Below, one piece after another: positions 11,101 to 22,449 of a stretch of DNA of 64,000 bases. The position numbers and the translations under genes are program-made. Within the stretch, counting starts at the first letter, position 1. Every line of letters starts with the position of its first letter. The notes beneath the pieces are model-generated. The model had not been told where the DNA came from. It saw nothing but the letters and a program-made list of their open reading frames with translations, and searched no databases. This stretch comes from Paracyclopina nana (taxonomy: Eukaryota; Arthropoda; Copepoda; Cyclopoida; Cyclopettidae): positions 992,001 through 1,056,000 of the forward strand of contig JAGUCH010000001.1 of assembly GCA_019096065.1 (NCBI GenBank), written 5' to 3'.

Positions 11101-12883
11101 TTATTCTAAAATTAAGATGTGGCTCATTAAGAGCTTTTTTTAAGTGGGAAAAATCTGTACAGTTTTGTGACAGCAATCAAAAATAATGAGGAAGTGGAAC
11201 CAATTTAATAAGGAATCATATTTTTACACCAACTTTCCTTATATTCTAAAAGAAGAGAAAAGCTTGTTCTCATAAAACTCAGTAAGGCAGGCGGTAAGCA
11301 AAGCAAGGCACTTTGGAAGCTCATAACTCAGTAAGTACTGAGCCGATTGGAACCAAATTTGGAGGTATTCATTAGAGCATATTGAAGAATCTTTATGCCA
11401 ATTTTCATCCGGATCGGAGAACTCTAAGGAGGTGGCTGATTTTTCTCCTTTGCTTAACTGATTTGCCTCACTTTCAGTAAGGCGGCCTTAGCGTCCTCCA
11501 ATCCGGATGAAAATTGGCATGAAGATTCTTCAATACGTCCTTATGAATTCCACCAAATTTGGTTCCAATCGGACGAGTAGATGCTGAGATATAAGCGCGC
11601 AAAGTGCCTTGCTTACCTTATAGAAATGTTTATGAGAACAAGCTAAAATGTGGAAGTTATCATTTTTCAATATTTTACAGTTAAGCTGAAAAGCTAAAAA
11701 ATATTCTGAATATTTGGCCTATATTTAGGCAAGGCAAATTAATGGAACATGTTTGTAATTGCTGCTTCAGTAGAAAATTTGCTCCATCACTGTCTAGCTA
11801 GTAGTGATATCAAATTCAGCTAGAATTGAAAAATCTCTGGTAGAAAATGTAAAGTCGTCCTAACTGAACCTTGGACATGCCAAGTCTCAAATTGCAACTC
11901 ATAAGCAGCAGAGAACTGATCCTACTAAAATTGATAAATCCAGAGAAAATCAATTTACAGATTTTTTAGGAGGTTGCGTGAAAAAATGGCCTCAAAAAGA
12001 TATGCTCGATTCGCGTTTGTTTACCTTCCAACCAGATGAGCTGGCGCTGTCTCCCTTGTCCTTGAAGTAGGGCACATTTTTCACCACCCAATCGTAGATT
12101 TGGGACAAAGTGAGTCTCTGCTCGGGCGAGCTTTTGATGGCTTGAGTAATGAGATCAGCATATGACAAGTTTCCCCATGCGTTTCGTCGTGAACTATTTT
12201 TCTGCTTTGGTGACCCGCACGGCGCGTCAAAATCCACATTTGTTGACGCTCCTGAACTCGATTCCTCACTCACTTGCGGCAGCTGGAAGCCCACTAAGTC
12301 ACTGATTGTAATTGGCTGCTGCTGTTTCAATGAAGCTGAGGTATGAGCTGAGTTGGCTTCAAATGAGGCTGATGGTGGCACTGCAACAGCTGCTGGGTCT
12401 GAGTCAAAAGAGTCATTGGCAAATTCGATCCATTTTCTGTGTGCTCATAAGAATTCAGGCCCATCATTAGGAACAATGATGGGTGGAAAAATGCCTAGGC
12501 ATGAATCACTTTAAAAATGAGCTCAGTAGCTTGTTGCCATGCATAATTATTGATGAAAAACTGAAAGCGCGGGCAGTGCGCGCCCGCCGTACCGGCCCGC
12601 CCGCCCGTGCAGCCCAGCTGTGACGTCACGCAACTCAGCTAAAAATGGCATTAATTTCACGAATTTGTCAATGACCCTGCTGTTCTAGGTAATGTCTTGG
12701 CCACGTCCAACATCTGACCCTAAAATTCGTGTCGAGAATGGGGCCGAGCTCGTCTTTTTCGTCCTCTGCAGCCGCATTGGCTGCATTCGGCCTCAAGTCG
12801 CCCTGGCCTCCAATTGAGGCCGATGAATTACTGCTATTGCTGATGAGGATATCTTCGAAGAAGCTGCTGCTGTCGTTCTCCAT
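8160..12883 (-). CDS. foxo: Forkhead transcription factor FoxO
   Basis: Coding exons in transcript order: 12883-12676, 12443-12025, 9992-9703, 9131-8714 and 8507-8160. They total 1683 bp and encode 560 residues with consistent phases. The forkhead domain spans roughly residues 150-240: [14 protein letters not shown] and [15 protein letters not shown] end exon 2, and [20 protein letters not shown] and [10 protein letters not shown] open exon 3. The split after GWK is at the expected FoxO place. Akt/PKB-type sites are visible in the N-terminus (RVRCWTWP, Thr60), after the DNA-binding domain (RKRANTLE, Thr269), and downstream in two copies (RPRTLS Ser337 and RTRTLS Ser356). The C-terminus is Gln-rich. 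By family knowledge this is the nuclear effector that insulin/Akt signalling inhibits. Exon 1's donor is chosen by phase. The DNA-binding exons are certain; the boundary after Thr60 is the least secure. Confidence 0.93.
11261..11644. mobile_element. 384-bp near-palindromic foldback element in foxo intron
   Basis: Ends with perfect 16-bp inverted repeats AGCTTGTTCTCATAAA (11261-11276) and TTTATGAGAACAAGCT (11629-11644). The internal arms also match in inverse over more than 100 bp. For example, 'aaccaaatttgg' and 'ttcatccgga' in the left arm face 'tccggatgaa' and 'ccaaatttggtt' in the right arm. There is no coding capacity. Such a transcript would form a long hairpin. Confidence 0.88.
12565..12645. 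promoter_or_regulatory. GC-rich island with consensus CRE inside foxo intron 1
   Basis: A short stretch of almost pure G/C (gcccgccgtaccggcccgcc and neighbours) stands out against AT-rich surroundings. It contains the palindromic cAMP-response element TGACGTCA at 12621-12628. It lies just downstream of the first coding exon. It could be an enhancer or an internal promoter for a form lacking the first Akt site; this is inference. Confidence 0.4.
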
Positions 12884-14211
12884 GATGGATCACATGAACC
12901 GATCTCACACCTCGAACTGAAAAATCATGGGACAGCCTAGAGATACTGAATGCAGCATAGTACAACACGGGCGAGCTGCACGCGCGAGCGAGATTAGGCT
13001 AGAAGCCAGAAAAAAGTACACTCGCCGAAATATTTCTGTAGAAAATCCCATTTTGCATAATTTTAATATTTTGAGGTATTTTTTATAATTTTTTTTTATT
13101 TTTAGCTTACCAAGACTGATGGGTAAGTAATTTAGTTTTGGACTTTTTTGGGGTTAGGCTAAAAATTGATATTTGTGTGAGTGTCCTGCTTGGTGAACTT
13201 TGCTCCACGTTGATAGAGAGTGCGGTACCAGTTTTCAGTCGTAGACAGATGTGATGTTTCCAAGTTCGATTACATTGAATGTTCACGTGGAAAGTCCACG
13301 AGAATTGAGAAGAAGGATTCTTCCATTATTTAGAGCATAATTGAGCATAATTTGGCCATGAAACGGGGAATTAATAAGATTTTGCAAAATTGCTTGCAAG
13401 CTTTTAGGAAAGTCGCATGCACATAATTTATAGGGATTTTTTAAAGTTCATTTTTGCCGAAACACAAATTAGCCTTTCATTTCCTTGCATGACGGAAAAG
13501 TTTCTTTTTGTTTCTTTTTTAAAGCTGTATTGTTAGTTTTTTAGCTAAGCAGAGATTTCTCGCTTTGTAGCACTGTTACGTCAAAGAACGGCTTTTTTAG
13601 GCCTTGACTTCTCCACAGTGCTGATGATAGGTGAAAATTTGCTGCTATCTTATCAAAAATGCTAGGAAAAATCAAGAGCCGAGCTTACAAATATTAAATC
13701 CAAAATTAGATCTACAATCTCTGTGATTTGTATCATTGATGCACATTTCGGAATCCTAATGTGACCGGTTTGAACGTGACTTTTTGGCATTAAAAAAATG
13801 ACGCAAAATTCGGCTACGACGCAATTTCACAGACTGATTTAATTGCATGAAAAATGCTAAATTGCACCTTGCAAGAATCAAATTTCTGCCTTTAAAACAG
13901 AAAAATTCGCAACACACGCGAATGAATAGATCATTTTATAAGAGATGCGCAACGATTCATTACTTGCGAGGTTGCGTGATTTCCAAGGTTTTGTTGCGCT
14001 ACACATAAATCCCATTTTTATGCTTTGTAAGGTAATTCGACCATTTTTCATCTAATCATGATAATACCTTAATGCCTTGCAATTTTCGTAGCAATTTGGG
14101 TCCATTTTGATGCTTAATTAACTTTATGTCATGATGTGTACCAAAAGCAAGGTAGCTTAGTGAAAAGTGCTGAGTAATTGCACCAACAAAAGTACCAAAT
14201 AAAAAAAAAAG
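12884..14211. other. Divergent intergenic region between foxo and fucosyltransferase
   Basis: Both genes are transcribed away from this 1.3-kb stretch, so it should contain their promoters and 5' untranslated sequence. I see no clear TATA box or transcription start. There is no supported gene. Confidence 0.5.
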
Positions 14212-17007
14212 ATGTTAACTCTAGTGAAAAGACGAAAAGTGCTCTCGATTACAGTTTTTTCAGTCTCATTGATATTGGTTATGGTGTTCAATGTGGCTTT
14301 GGTAAATAGAGGTGCTTCCAATGAACCAACCGAAAAAGTTGCACGTGGTTTTGACATTTCACTCTTGCAGAAGAGAGTGATGCAAGAAAAGAAGGAAAAG
14401 TTCCCAATGATTATGGCGGGAGATGTAAACATTCACGATTTTCTGTTCCGCATAGAAAAAGAAGATGACCAGTTCTCGCCTGAAATACCACAAATGGTGG
14501 AAGGTATTTAGTATTTACAATACCCATTTCGCGAGAAAAAATATTGCTCTTATAGAACGTCTCCAAGCAAAGAGCTGACAACTCACTTTCAAGCTTCATT
14601 GGAATACTTTTGATTTATACGAATCTTCGACAAACCCATTCGCTTATTTTGCACAAGATTTATCACAAATCAAAGGTGCTCTGCCAATCGAAACATTTTA
14701 AAAGTTATAAAAGTGACTTTTTTCATTGACCGCATTTAAAAGTAATCGAAATAATTAGCCAGCTGTTGAAAAAGCTTATCACTAAATACAACAAAGTAGA
14801 GTTTTTGGCCTTTTCATCAAGGTCATAAAATGCAATATTTAGGCCAAATGGAAAGCTCAAATAGCCAATTTCAGCCAATTTCTGCTGAATTTTTTGGGGC
14901 GAAATTGGTTTTATTTTTAAATCCGCTTGGTTTTGTCAGCCCTTTGCTTTGAGGCTCTACTTCCTCTATAGCTCAATTGGAGGGGAAATTGAAGACCATT
15001 CTGTATTGGAACGAGGCTTATGGCAGCACCGAATACGGTTTTTGCTGCGGCCAACAGCCTTACATCGACTTTGGCTGCGAATGCCAAAACTGCTACGTGA
15101 CGAATAATCGCAGCCATTTGAGCTCTGTGGATGAATTCGATGCCATCTTGTTCCACCAGAGATCCCTGGACAAAGCAGATTTGCCATCAAAGAGGTCACC
15201 TCATCAAAAATACATCATGTATATGATGGAGTCCGCCAGCTACCCTTTTAACTTTGTCAGGTATATTCTTGAACCTAATGAATTGTGGCTCATTGAATTT
15301 ACCATATCCAAGGTAATTTAATGGTTGTAGAAACTAATGCCAGAGAGGCTGCGTTCAGCTGCAAATCGATGTTTAGGCAAACTTTCGACATTTTAAAAGC
15401 AAGCCAAAATTGCTTGAAAGTACACCATGATTTATATGCTGATGCACAGGAAGGCGAATCATGGGGAACAAATGTGGAAACAATCTCTGCAAATCGGCTT
15501 GATTATGCTTTTTTGCGTGGTTTTCTGAGCAGATGAGCCTTAATTATTTAGACTTGTTGCGGATACATCCACTTCTTGCTGTATCTTCTGTAGGGTTTTA
15601 ATTTTAATGAAAGCAATTACGTTTTCACTCAGCTGATGCATCATGCTGCTGAGTGAAAAAGCTTTCTCTCTTTCAGCCTTTGAAGTCTTGTTGTACTTGA
15701 AATTGTTGAAGTAGAATTCATGAATGAAAAACGACCAATTAGCCAAGATGAAAATGCTGAGTTACTTGAGGGCACTCTTTGTAATATAACATAAAATTAT
15801 GAAGATCAGTGCATTTTTACAATTACAAAAAAATAAAGCACTTTTCACATTAGCCATTGCACCTTATTAAACTGTGCTCAATTGGACACTGATGTTATTA
15901 ATAGAAAAATGTAATTTGACAAACAAAAATACCAAATGAGACCCTGTTGCCCTAGTTTATGTAATATGTAATATTTAGGCAAAATACCGCTCAAAAAAGC
16001 ATATCAGAGCTGGTTTTGCAGAATTTTTTCCATATTTTTCCACCAAACTTGGCCTTACCGCGCATCAACAGATAATTTTGCTGTGCCATCAAGCAACTCA
16101 AACATGGTTTTTAAATATCGATACTTTGCCAAAACATAAAAAATATGCGGCTGAACGCATGCTCACAATTCAAGCTGTTGTCAGCTCTTTGGTTTCTAGG
16201 CGTTAGCCTAATATACAATAGTAAATGAAATTGTATTTTCTCAGCTCTGATTGGAATGGATTTTTCAATTGGACAATGACGTACAGGAGTGACTCTGATT
16301 TTTACACACCCTATGGGAAAATAGAGAGGAATACAGCCGTCGATTTGCCTGGTGATGTCACCACGTTTGCAGCCCTCTTTGGTGAGGAGAACCAAGGAAG
16401 ATTTGGCCAGGGGAAATCCAAGCCGATTGCCTGGTTTGTATCCAACTGTGATACACCGAGCAACAGGATGGAATATGTGAAAGCCCTGCAAAAGCACATC
16501 ACAGTGGACATTTTCGGCCAGTGTGGCCCCCTCAAATGCCCCAGAAGTGACGAGAAAGCCTGCTGGAAAAATATTGAGGAAACCTACTACTTTTACCTCG
16601 CGTTTGAAAACTCCATTTGCAAAGATTACGCGACAGAAAAGTTCTTCAATGCCATGAATTCCACAGTGGTCCCCATCGTTTTGGGAGGCGCCAATTATGA
16701 GGAGATAGCCCCCAAAATGTCCCACATTAATGCCTGGATTGACTACAGGAATAATCCAGGAGATTTGGCCAGATACTTGCAGAGCCTCATAGATAGTCCG
16801 GCCAAATACAGTGAATACTTTTGGTGGAAGTATTTCTACAGGGTGACGGGTACGGATAGTGGCAGTATTGCCAAGTACCAGTGTGATGTGTGCAAAAAGC
16901 TGCACGAGCAGCCCACGACCACTGTGAGTGTCTATGAAGATTTGTCAGAATGGTGGGAGCACAAATCCAAGTGTAAAAAAGTGCATGTCAGAAGCAATGA
17001 CAAGTAA
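14212..17007 (+). CDS. Alpha-1,3-fucosyltransferase (GT10 family), Golgi type II membrane protein
   Basis: Three coding exons, 14212-14503, 14972-15260 and 16245-17007, encode 447 residues with matching phases. Residues 10-31 (VLSITVFSVSLILVMVFNVA) form a single signal-anchor near the N-terminus, followed by a short stem, as in Golgi glycosyltransferases. Exon 2 carries the GT10 N-terminal domain (KTILYWNEAYG, then FDAILFHQR). Exon 3 carries the conserved catalytic block: NWTMTYRSDSD, then FYLAFENS (310-317), DYATEKFF and VPIVLGG. The C-terminal CDVC pair is typical of the family. The known reaction is transfer of fucose from GDP-fucose to N-glycan or LacdiNAc-type acceptors. Which of the arthropod FucT paralogues this is cannot be told here. 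No key residue is missing. Confidence 0.94.
16177..16205. repeat. Right terminus of the abundant inverted-repeat family in fucosyltransferase intron 2
   Basis: gttgtcagctctttg followed by gtttctaggc matches the right end of the family described at 54996-55256. A left-type end (caagcaaagagctgacaac) lies in intron 1 of the same gene at about 14564-14582. Confidence 0.6.
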
Positions 17008-18285
17008 TTTGTATTCCTCTGTATTCTGGGCATGAAGTATTATTCCGCCACTTCAACTGCATAAATGATCATCGAGGGAGAGTCACCATGAAGGAATACA
17101 TGATAGACTGCAAAAGCCCTTTCACTAGAATGTATTTTATATTACATGCTTGTATTGAGCTACTAAAACCAAAGAGCTGACATAATTTTCCTTCCTAAAA
17201 ATTTGTTCTGCTGCATTTTTGCATCGATGTTTTAGCAAAATTTCAATGCTTTAAAAGCATATCAAAATTGTTTAAAAGTACAATATGATTAATACAATTG
17301 CTTAACAGCAAAGCAAATTGGCCATCGCAATGGCCAAAAAATTTGAAAAATTCTGCTGAAACTAGATTGAAGTTGTTCGTTTTAATAGACATTTGGCCAT
17401 AATATAACATTTTATGGATCAGGTGAATTCGGCAGCAAAATGATCCTATTTGCTGTTAAAGTTAAGACTGAGGTCTTTCATCAGCTTTAATAATTACTTT
17501 GTGAGCTATAGAGGCTACGTGCACAGCACAAATTTATTTTGCAATTAGCTGAGCAACTTTTTGTTTCAATCGGATTAGAGAGAAATTTTGGGCAAATTAA
17601 GTTGTGGAGTTTGGTGAGGTTGCGTGAATTGCGACATTGAAATGTTCCGATGAAGCTTCTTTGTGAGCTGTCACTTCTTTGCTCGCATTCTTTTAGCAAT
17701 TTAGCAAAGAAATGTTCAAAAATTGGAAAAACCTTTTTTTTTTCAAATGTTCAAGCATTGAGGTTAAATCTTTGAATTCCTGATAAATTGAAGGATTCGA
17801 GGAGCAGGTTTTGTAGGTCAGACTTTCTGTAATGTAATACATCTTTGATGTCAGCTTACAGCAGCACCAATTGAATTGCTTGAAAAGCTGAGCTCTCAAA
17901 ATTCAAAAAGCTCAAATTGACCCTTTCAAAGTGAAATTTCAGCCTAGCTGCTCTTCAGTACAAAATATGTGAAAAGCATTCATTTTTTCATCCAAGGCGA
18001 GCTAGTATCAAATCTCAGGAGAAATTGGCCTTGGTGAAGGAATTTTCCGTGACCTTTAGAACTTCGATTGGATTGGAGCACAAATGTCTAATTTGTCACC
18101 ATAGGCTGCTATAAAATTGCTTAGAAAAAGGTTTCGTACAAAATTAATTATAAAATAGGCCATTACAAGTCTGACGTACATAAAGAAGCTACGTATTTGA
18201 AGAGGAGAGAGAAAAAACAGCTCAACATGTTTTAGTCTTGTATTATGAAAAATTGATGGCTACATGTTAAGTGCACTTTTTCTTT
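17008..18285. other. Intergenic with inverted-repeat element (about 17166-17690)
   Basis: No gene seen between the fucosyltransferase and the convergent protease gene. An AAAGAGCTGACA-type left end at 17170-17182 and an inverted end near 17665-17683 (gagctgtcacttctttgc) suggest a diverged copy of the abundant inverted-repeat family. Confidence 0.5.
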
Positions 18286-20840
18286 TTAGTTTTCCACATC
18301 AATTCCAGTCTCGGATGACAGCCAGTCTAAGTAGGCTGTTGTCCTGGTAAAGCCATGTGGAAGTCCATTTTCGCAGCCACCAGAGCTCACAAAGCTGGTC
18401 ACACCAATCTGGATGTATTTCTTCTCACCAGAAGGAAAGTTCAATGGGCCTCCAGAGTCACCCTATAATTTGTTAGCAGAGCATACATAGAATGTAGCGA
18501 AATGAAGCGGTAAGTACAGCAATTAGACTAACAATAAAATAATAGCCTTTTACCGATTAGCCATTAACCAGTAGAGCGTAATATAGGACTAATATACAAT
18601 AGTAAATGAAATTGTATTTTCTCAGCTCTGATTGGAATGGATTTTTCAATTGGACAATGACGTACGTAGCGCAAAGTAATTGAAAAAATACGGTTTTAAG
18701 GCGCGGAGTGCTTGTAGCGGAGTTCATTCATAGTAAATGTAGCGGAGCACGTTTGACGGTGGACATAGTATAGTGGAGGAAATCTAGCGGAATGCATTCA
18801 GCGAAACATGTAGCGGAGGACATGCAGCGAAACATGTAGCGGATTACATGTAGCGGATTACATGTAGCGGATTACATGTAGCGGATTACATGTAGCGGAT
18901 TACATGTAGCGGATTACATGTAGCGGAGTGTACATGTAGCGGAATACATGTAGTGGATTACATGTAGCGGAATACATGTAGCGGCGGACATGTAGCGGAG
19001 TACATGTACCGATTGAGTCATCAATACCGGGTAAGCGCTATGGCCAATTCAGCCAGTTTATTTAGAGCAACAGTGCAGCCAGTGCATACCGTTTCTCATG
19101 ACTCAATCGGTAGTGGAATACATGTAGCGGAATACATGTTACGGAGTACATGCAGCGGAGGACATGTAGCGAAATACATAATATAGTGAAGAAGAATTTA
19201 AGGACATGTAGCGGAACACAATTATGTAGCGGAGTTAATTAGTTGATAGTTTTTGGCGTTTTTAAGCAAGGAATGTAATTCACTTACGTTGCAAACTCCA
19301 TGACCTCCCTCAGAGCTGATGCAGAGGTGACCATCAGTGATGAAATCTCCATATGTATTCTGGCAAACAGAGTTGCCAATCACAGTATTGCCATCATAGT
19401 ATCTCAGCTTGGGGGAAATGCTGAAGCTGCTGTCAGAGGGTTTTCCCCAGCCAGTCACAGTCACAGTTTCATCAGTGAAAAGGCCATCACTTGCCTTTGG
19501 CAGGCAAGAAGTCCTCACGTTTTCTGTGTGGAAGAAAAATGTAGTATCTTGAGTGTATTGGATACATATTTTCAACCATTCATACCATTGAGTTGAGCTG
19601 ATTGAGGGAGCTTGATGAGGGCAATGTCATTGGCCAAAGTGTTGGCATTCCAACCTGGATGGTACATAAAGTCGTAGGCATTGATGGCAACCCTGTCAGG
19701 CTCAAAGGAGGTCACATCATGGGCTCCCAAAAAGATTTCGAATCCAGAAGCTCCTTCAACGCAATGGGCAGCAGTGAGTACATAATCTTCAGTGAGGAGA
19801 GATCCAGAGCAGAACCAGCCTTCATTGGCAAAGATTGCCACCAACCAAGGGAATTGGTGGGGCTCAGCCTCCATTCCACCCACAACTCTCTCTTGGCTCT
19901 TATTCTCCACTCCGCAATCGTCTGGAAGCAAAGAGATAATAGCCGTGTGCTTACTTTCACTATCTGCTTACACCAAGTAAGAATTTCCCTAATTGGAAAA
20001 GTTTTTCTCGTGACGTAGAATTCATTGTAGGCCCTGATCACCTGGCCAATAATATGCAATATTTAGGCCAAACGTGAATGAAAAAGGGAAAATTTCATGC
20101 CGGTGTTTTCCAACTTTTTCACATTTTGGGACCAAAATTGGCCTAACTGTGCAGAAAGAGATAATTGTATCGCACTTACAAGCAATCTAGACTCCCTTGA
20201 CACGTCAATGTTTTGCCAAAACATCGACAAAGATATGCAGCTGAACTTGGCCCTTGGAATGAAAGGTCATCAATCATAATTTAGAGATTATCAATGAAGA
20301 GCTGACATATTCAGCTACATATTATGTTTGATATCTTGGAGAAATATCGAGGTGTCAAGTAAGAAAAAATTGCTTGAAAGTTCGATACAATTATCAGTAC
20401 CTGCACAGTTAGGCCAACTTTGGTACAAAAATGTGAAAAAGTCGTACAACACCAGCTAGAAATTTAACATTTCTGCTTCACGTTTGGCCTGAATATTGCA
20501 TACTTTTCACCAGGTGAACAGGGCCTGAACGAAAATGTTAATTCTAACCTTTTTGTGGCTGAGTGCCTTTCACATAGACGTAGTCCTTCATGGCCAATTG
20601 TATTTTGGCTTGAGCAGCAACAAAGTCAAGAAAGCTCACATTTGGAGACACAGTCAACCTTTTGGCCACATATTTGGAAATGTCAATTGGTTGAGGGGCT
20701 GGCCTCCAGTGCTCATCTGGCCTCAAGGCCCTAGGCTTTGCCTGTAATACAATCATGGTAAAATTACAGGTTTTTTTTAGGTACTTACATACCGAAACAA
20801 CTGCCAGGCTAATTAGCAAAGTGGCCTCCAAAATCCTCAT
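18286..20840 (-). CDS. Secreted brachyurin-like (chymotrypsin-fold) serine protease
   Basis: Coding exons in transcript order: 20840-20793, 20741-20549, 19921-19586, 19523-19288 and 18462-18286. They total 990 bp and encode 329 residues, with phases matching throughout. Residues 1-16 are a signal peptide split by intron 1. A pro-region follows, with activation after Arg92 (R|VVGG). The catalytic triad is His133 (LTAAHC), Asp179 (NDIALIKL) and Ser274 (GDSGGP). The residue at the S1 pocket floor (chymotrypsin 189) is Gly268, and the context ITDGHLC...GVCNGDSGGP closely resembles crustacean brachyurins, which are collagenolytic with broad specificity. It is probably a digestive-gland enzyme. The last intron holds a minisatellite with foreign insertions; intron 2 holds a long foldback element. 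Confidence 0.95.
18589..18665 (+). repeat. 77-bp exact copy of a fucosyltransferase intron/exon junction
   Basis: Identical to 16208-16284: it includes the end of fucosyltransferase intron 2, the acceptor and the first 40 bases of exon 3 (ctgattggaatggatttttc). Here it lies in the protease gene's last intron, next to the minisatellite. It is a templated or duplicated fragment, not a functional exon. Confidence 0.95.
18700..19220. repeat. 14-bp minisatellite (ggattacatgtagc) in protease intron
   Basis: A perfect run occupies the centre (18840-18930), with increasingly diverged units (gtagcggaatacat, gtagcggaggacat) towards both sides. It is interrupted by the foldback element at 19007-19112. 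Confidence 0.93.
19007..19112. mobile_element. 106-bp foldback element inserted in the minisatellite
   Basis: Terminal inverted repeats are TACCGATTGAGTCAT and ATGACTCAATCGGTA (15 bp, TA at both outer ends). The unique interior of about 76 bp does not resemble the surrounding 14-bp repeat. Size and structure suit a tiny MITE inserted after the array formed. Confidence 0.8.
20029..20527. mobile_element. Foldback element with about 110-bp inverted arms in protease intron 2
   Basis: Left arm: ggccctgatcacctgg, tgcaatatttaggccaaacg, actttttcacattttg, ttggcctaactgtgc. The right arm has the inverse of each in reverse order, starting gcacagttaggccaa and ending ccaggtgaacagggcc. Related pieces (tttttggccaaaattggc) are dispersed elsewhere, for example near 26140 and 59135. 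Confidence 0.85.
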
Positions 20841-20846
20841 TTTCCA

Positions 20847-20886
20847 ACTGAATATTGGCTTCTTGCCGACTCATTACTTTATATAT
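20847..20886 (-). promoter_or_regulatory. Core promoter of the serine protease gene (TATA plus initiator)
   Basis: On the minus strand, TATATAAAG (20885-20877) is followed at the expected spacing by TTCAGTTG (around 20852-20845), matching the arthropod initiator TCAGT with the start near 20849. This leaves a 5' leader of about nine bases before the ATG at 20840. The leader is unusually short but fits a highly expressed secreted enzyme. Confidence 0.6.
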
Positions 20887-22140
20887 TTTAGATAAGACAT
20901 TTTATCAATAATATTGTCTAATCCTCATGACGCCATTGTTGAATCTAGGTGAGAGAGAGAAACGTATTCTATAATTTTGACCTCGCATCCTCGTACATAT
21001 AACAAATATTTGCCTTTTTCTTTGTGCCACCTACGTTTTTCTCCAAGAAATATTAATGTTAGAACTGCAAATGTTTTCTTATGCAAAGTTTGTGGCGGCG
21101 ATGATAAATCTGAACCACTTGTGCTTTCTTCCTTCTGACAAGCATCTTATCATCTCATTTTTTGCAGGATTTTTTCTCCGGCCTCAATTTCCCACGCGGG
21201 CTCTATACAATAATACATTCTTTTGTAAATATAAGAAAAACATAATAAACGCTTCTGTCATGAAATAAATTCATTCTTCTTCCTTCATACATAGTATTCA
21301 TTTAAAAAAACACCTGAATGTCTAAAAAATAAAAGAAGTCGATTTTTTACATATTGATCATTTCGGCATTTTTTGGCAGTCGAGTGGGTGAAATTGACGT
21401 AAGAATCATAACAGCAACATTGCTGAAGAGCGACCCTAGCGGCGTTTTTGGGCAACACTTGGGAGTTGCGGCAGAACATGTGAACTAAGGAATTTACAAC
21501 GTTTCTGCTATCAATAGAGCACAAGTTCGAAAACAAGATCTGTGTAAATTGGTGTCATCAAACTTTTAGCGAATTGCTGGATGCAATACATCTAAACTCA
21601 ACATTAATAACAAAACAAGGTAACTTGTCACATCAAAATTGAACGATATTTTTTTGTTAAATTAACTATTAGTCATCAGAAATTGGGGCATGTTTATTTA
21701 GCCTTGACATAAAACGACTTCGCGCTAAACTTTCAACTATTTATTTACGCAAAAAAAATGAAGAAAAAGAAAAACTTCAAGAATGTTTGTTTTCACAACT
21801 TTGCAAGTTAAGACAAAGGCCATGCCAACAATGGCATACATAATTTCCCACAGTTTCGTGTATTTATGTATTTTGTTCAGTTTCCAGTATTTGACATTCT
21901 GGGCATAAATAACCGATTTCCGCCGAAAACTGTGTTTAGTTTTTACCAAAAAACCATTACCAAGAACAAGCGAGACGCTTAGTAGATAAATGTCTATTGG
22001 GAAAAAAATCACCTGGTACTTTGCTTTCCAAGGAAAAAAAATAACCTGGGAAAATCTCTTTGTATATAATTAAGCTGATAACCCTTAGGAGACTAAAACC
22101 AATTACCAGGGATTTTCGGCAAGAGCATAAAAACGTTTGT
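20887..22140. other. Divergent intergenic region with a dispersed-repeat arm
   Basis: No gene seen. Around 21421-21480 lies a single arm of the 'cctagcgg...ggcaacacttgggag' dispersed repeat. The rest is AT-rich and featureless to me. Confidence 0.45.
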
Positions 22141-22148
22141 TGACGTCA
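22141..22148. promoter_or_regulatory. Consensus cAMP-response element (TGACGTCA) upstream of peptide precursor
   Basis: Perfect palindromic TGACGTCA about 300 bp upstream of the start codon at 22450. CREs are common in neuropeptide and hormone promoters, but a single octamer proves little. Confidence 0.4.
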
Positions 22149-22449
22149 TACTTAACGACCGGTAAGCACCAGCTCCCGAGTCAAGTTTTTTAAGGCGTGC
22201 TCCGGTCAAAAATAGTAATTTTTTAAAGCTCAAGCTTAATTATGAACCTTTTCAAGCTTATAATTGAAGTTAAGAAAAAAATAAGAGGCCATGAAGTGAG
22301 AAAGGCAAAGCAGAAGATTAATAGAGCAAATTTGAGCGGCTTTCGCGGGCCTTCGAGCGCTTCGCGGAGGCCGCCGAAAGTATGAAAAGTGAGGCCGCGG
22401 CCTCGGATTCCCGCAGTTGCAAGCTACACACATCCGGATCTACATCAGC

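Noticed and set aside
15321-15536. 71-residue open frame in fucosyltransferase intron 2
   Set aside because: Its sequence resembles dispersed repeat material (for example 17220-17290), and it has no matching splice sites.
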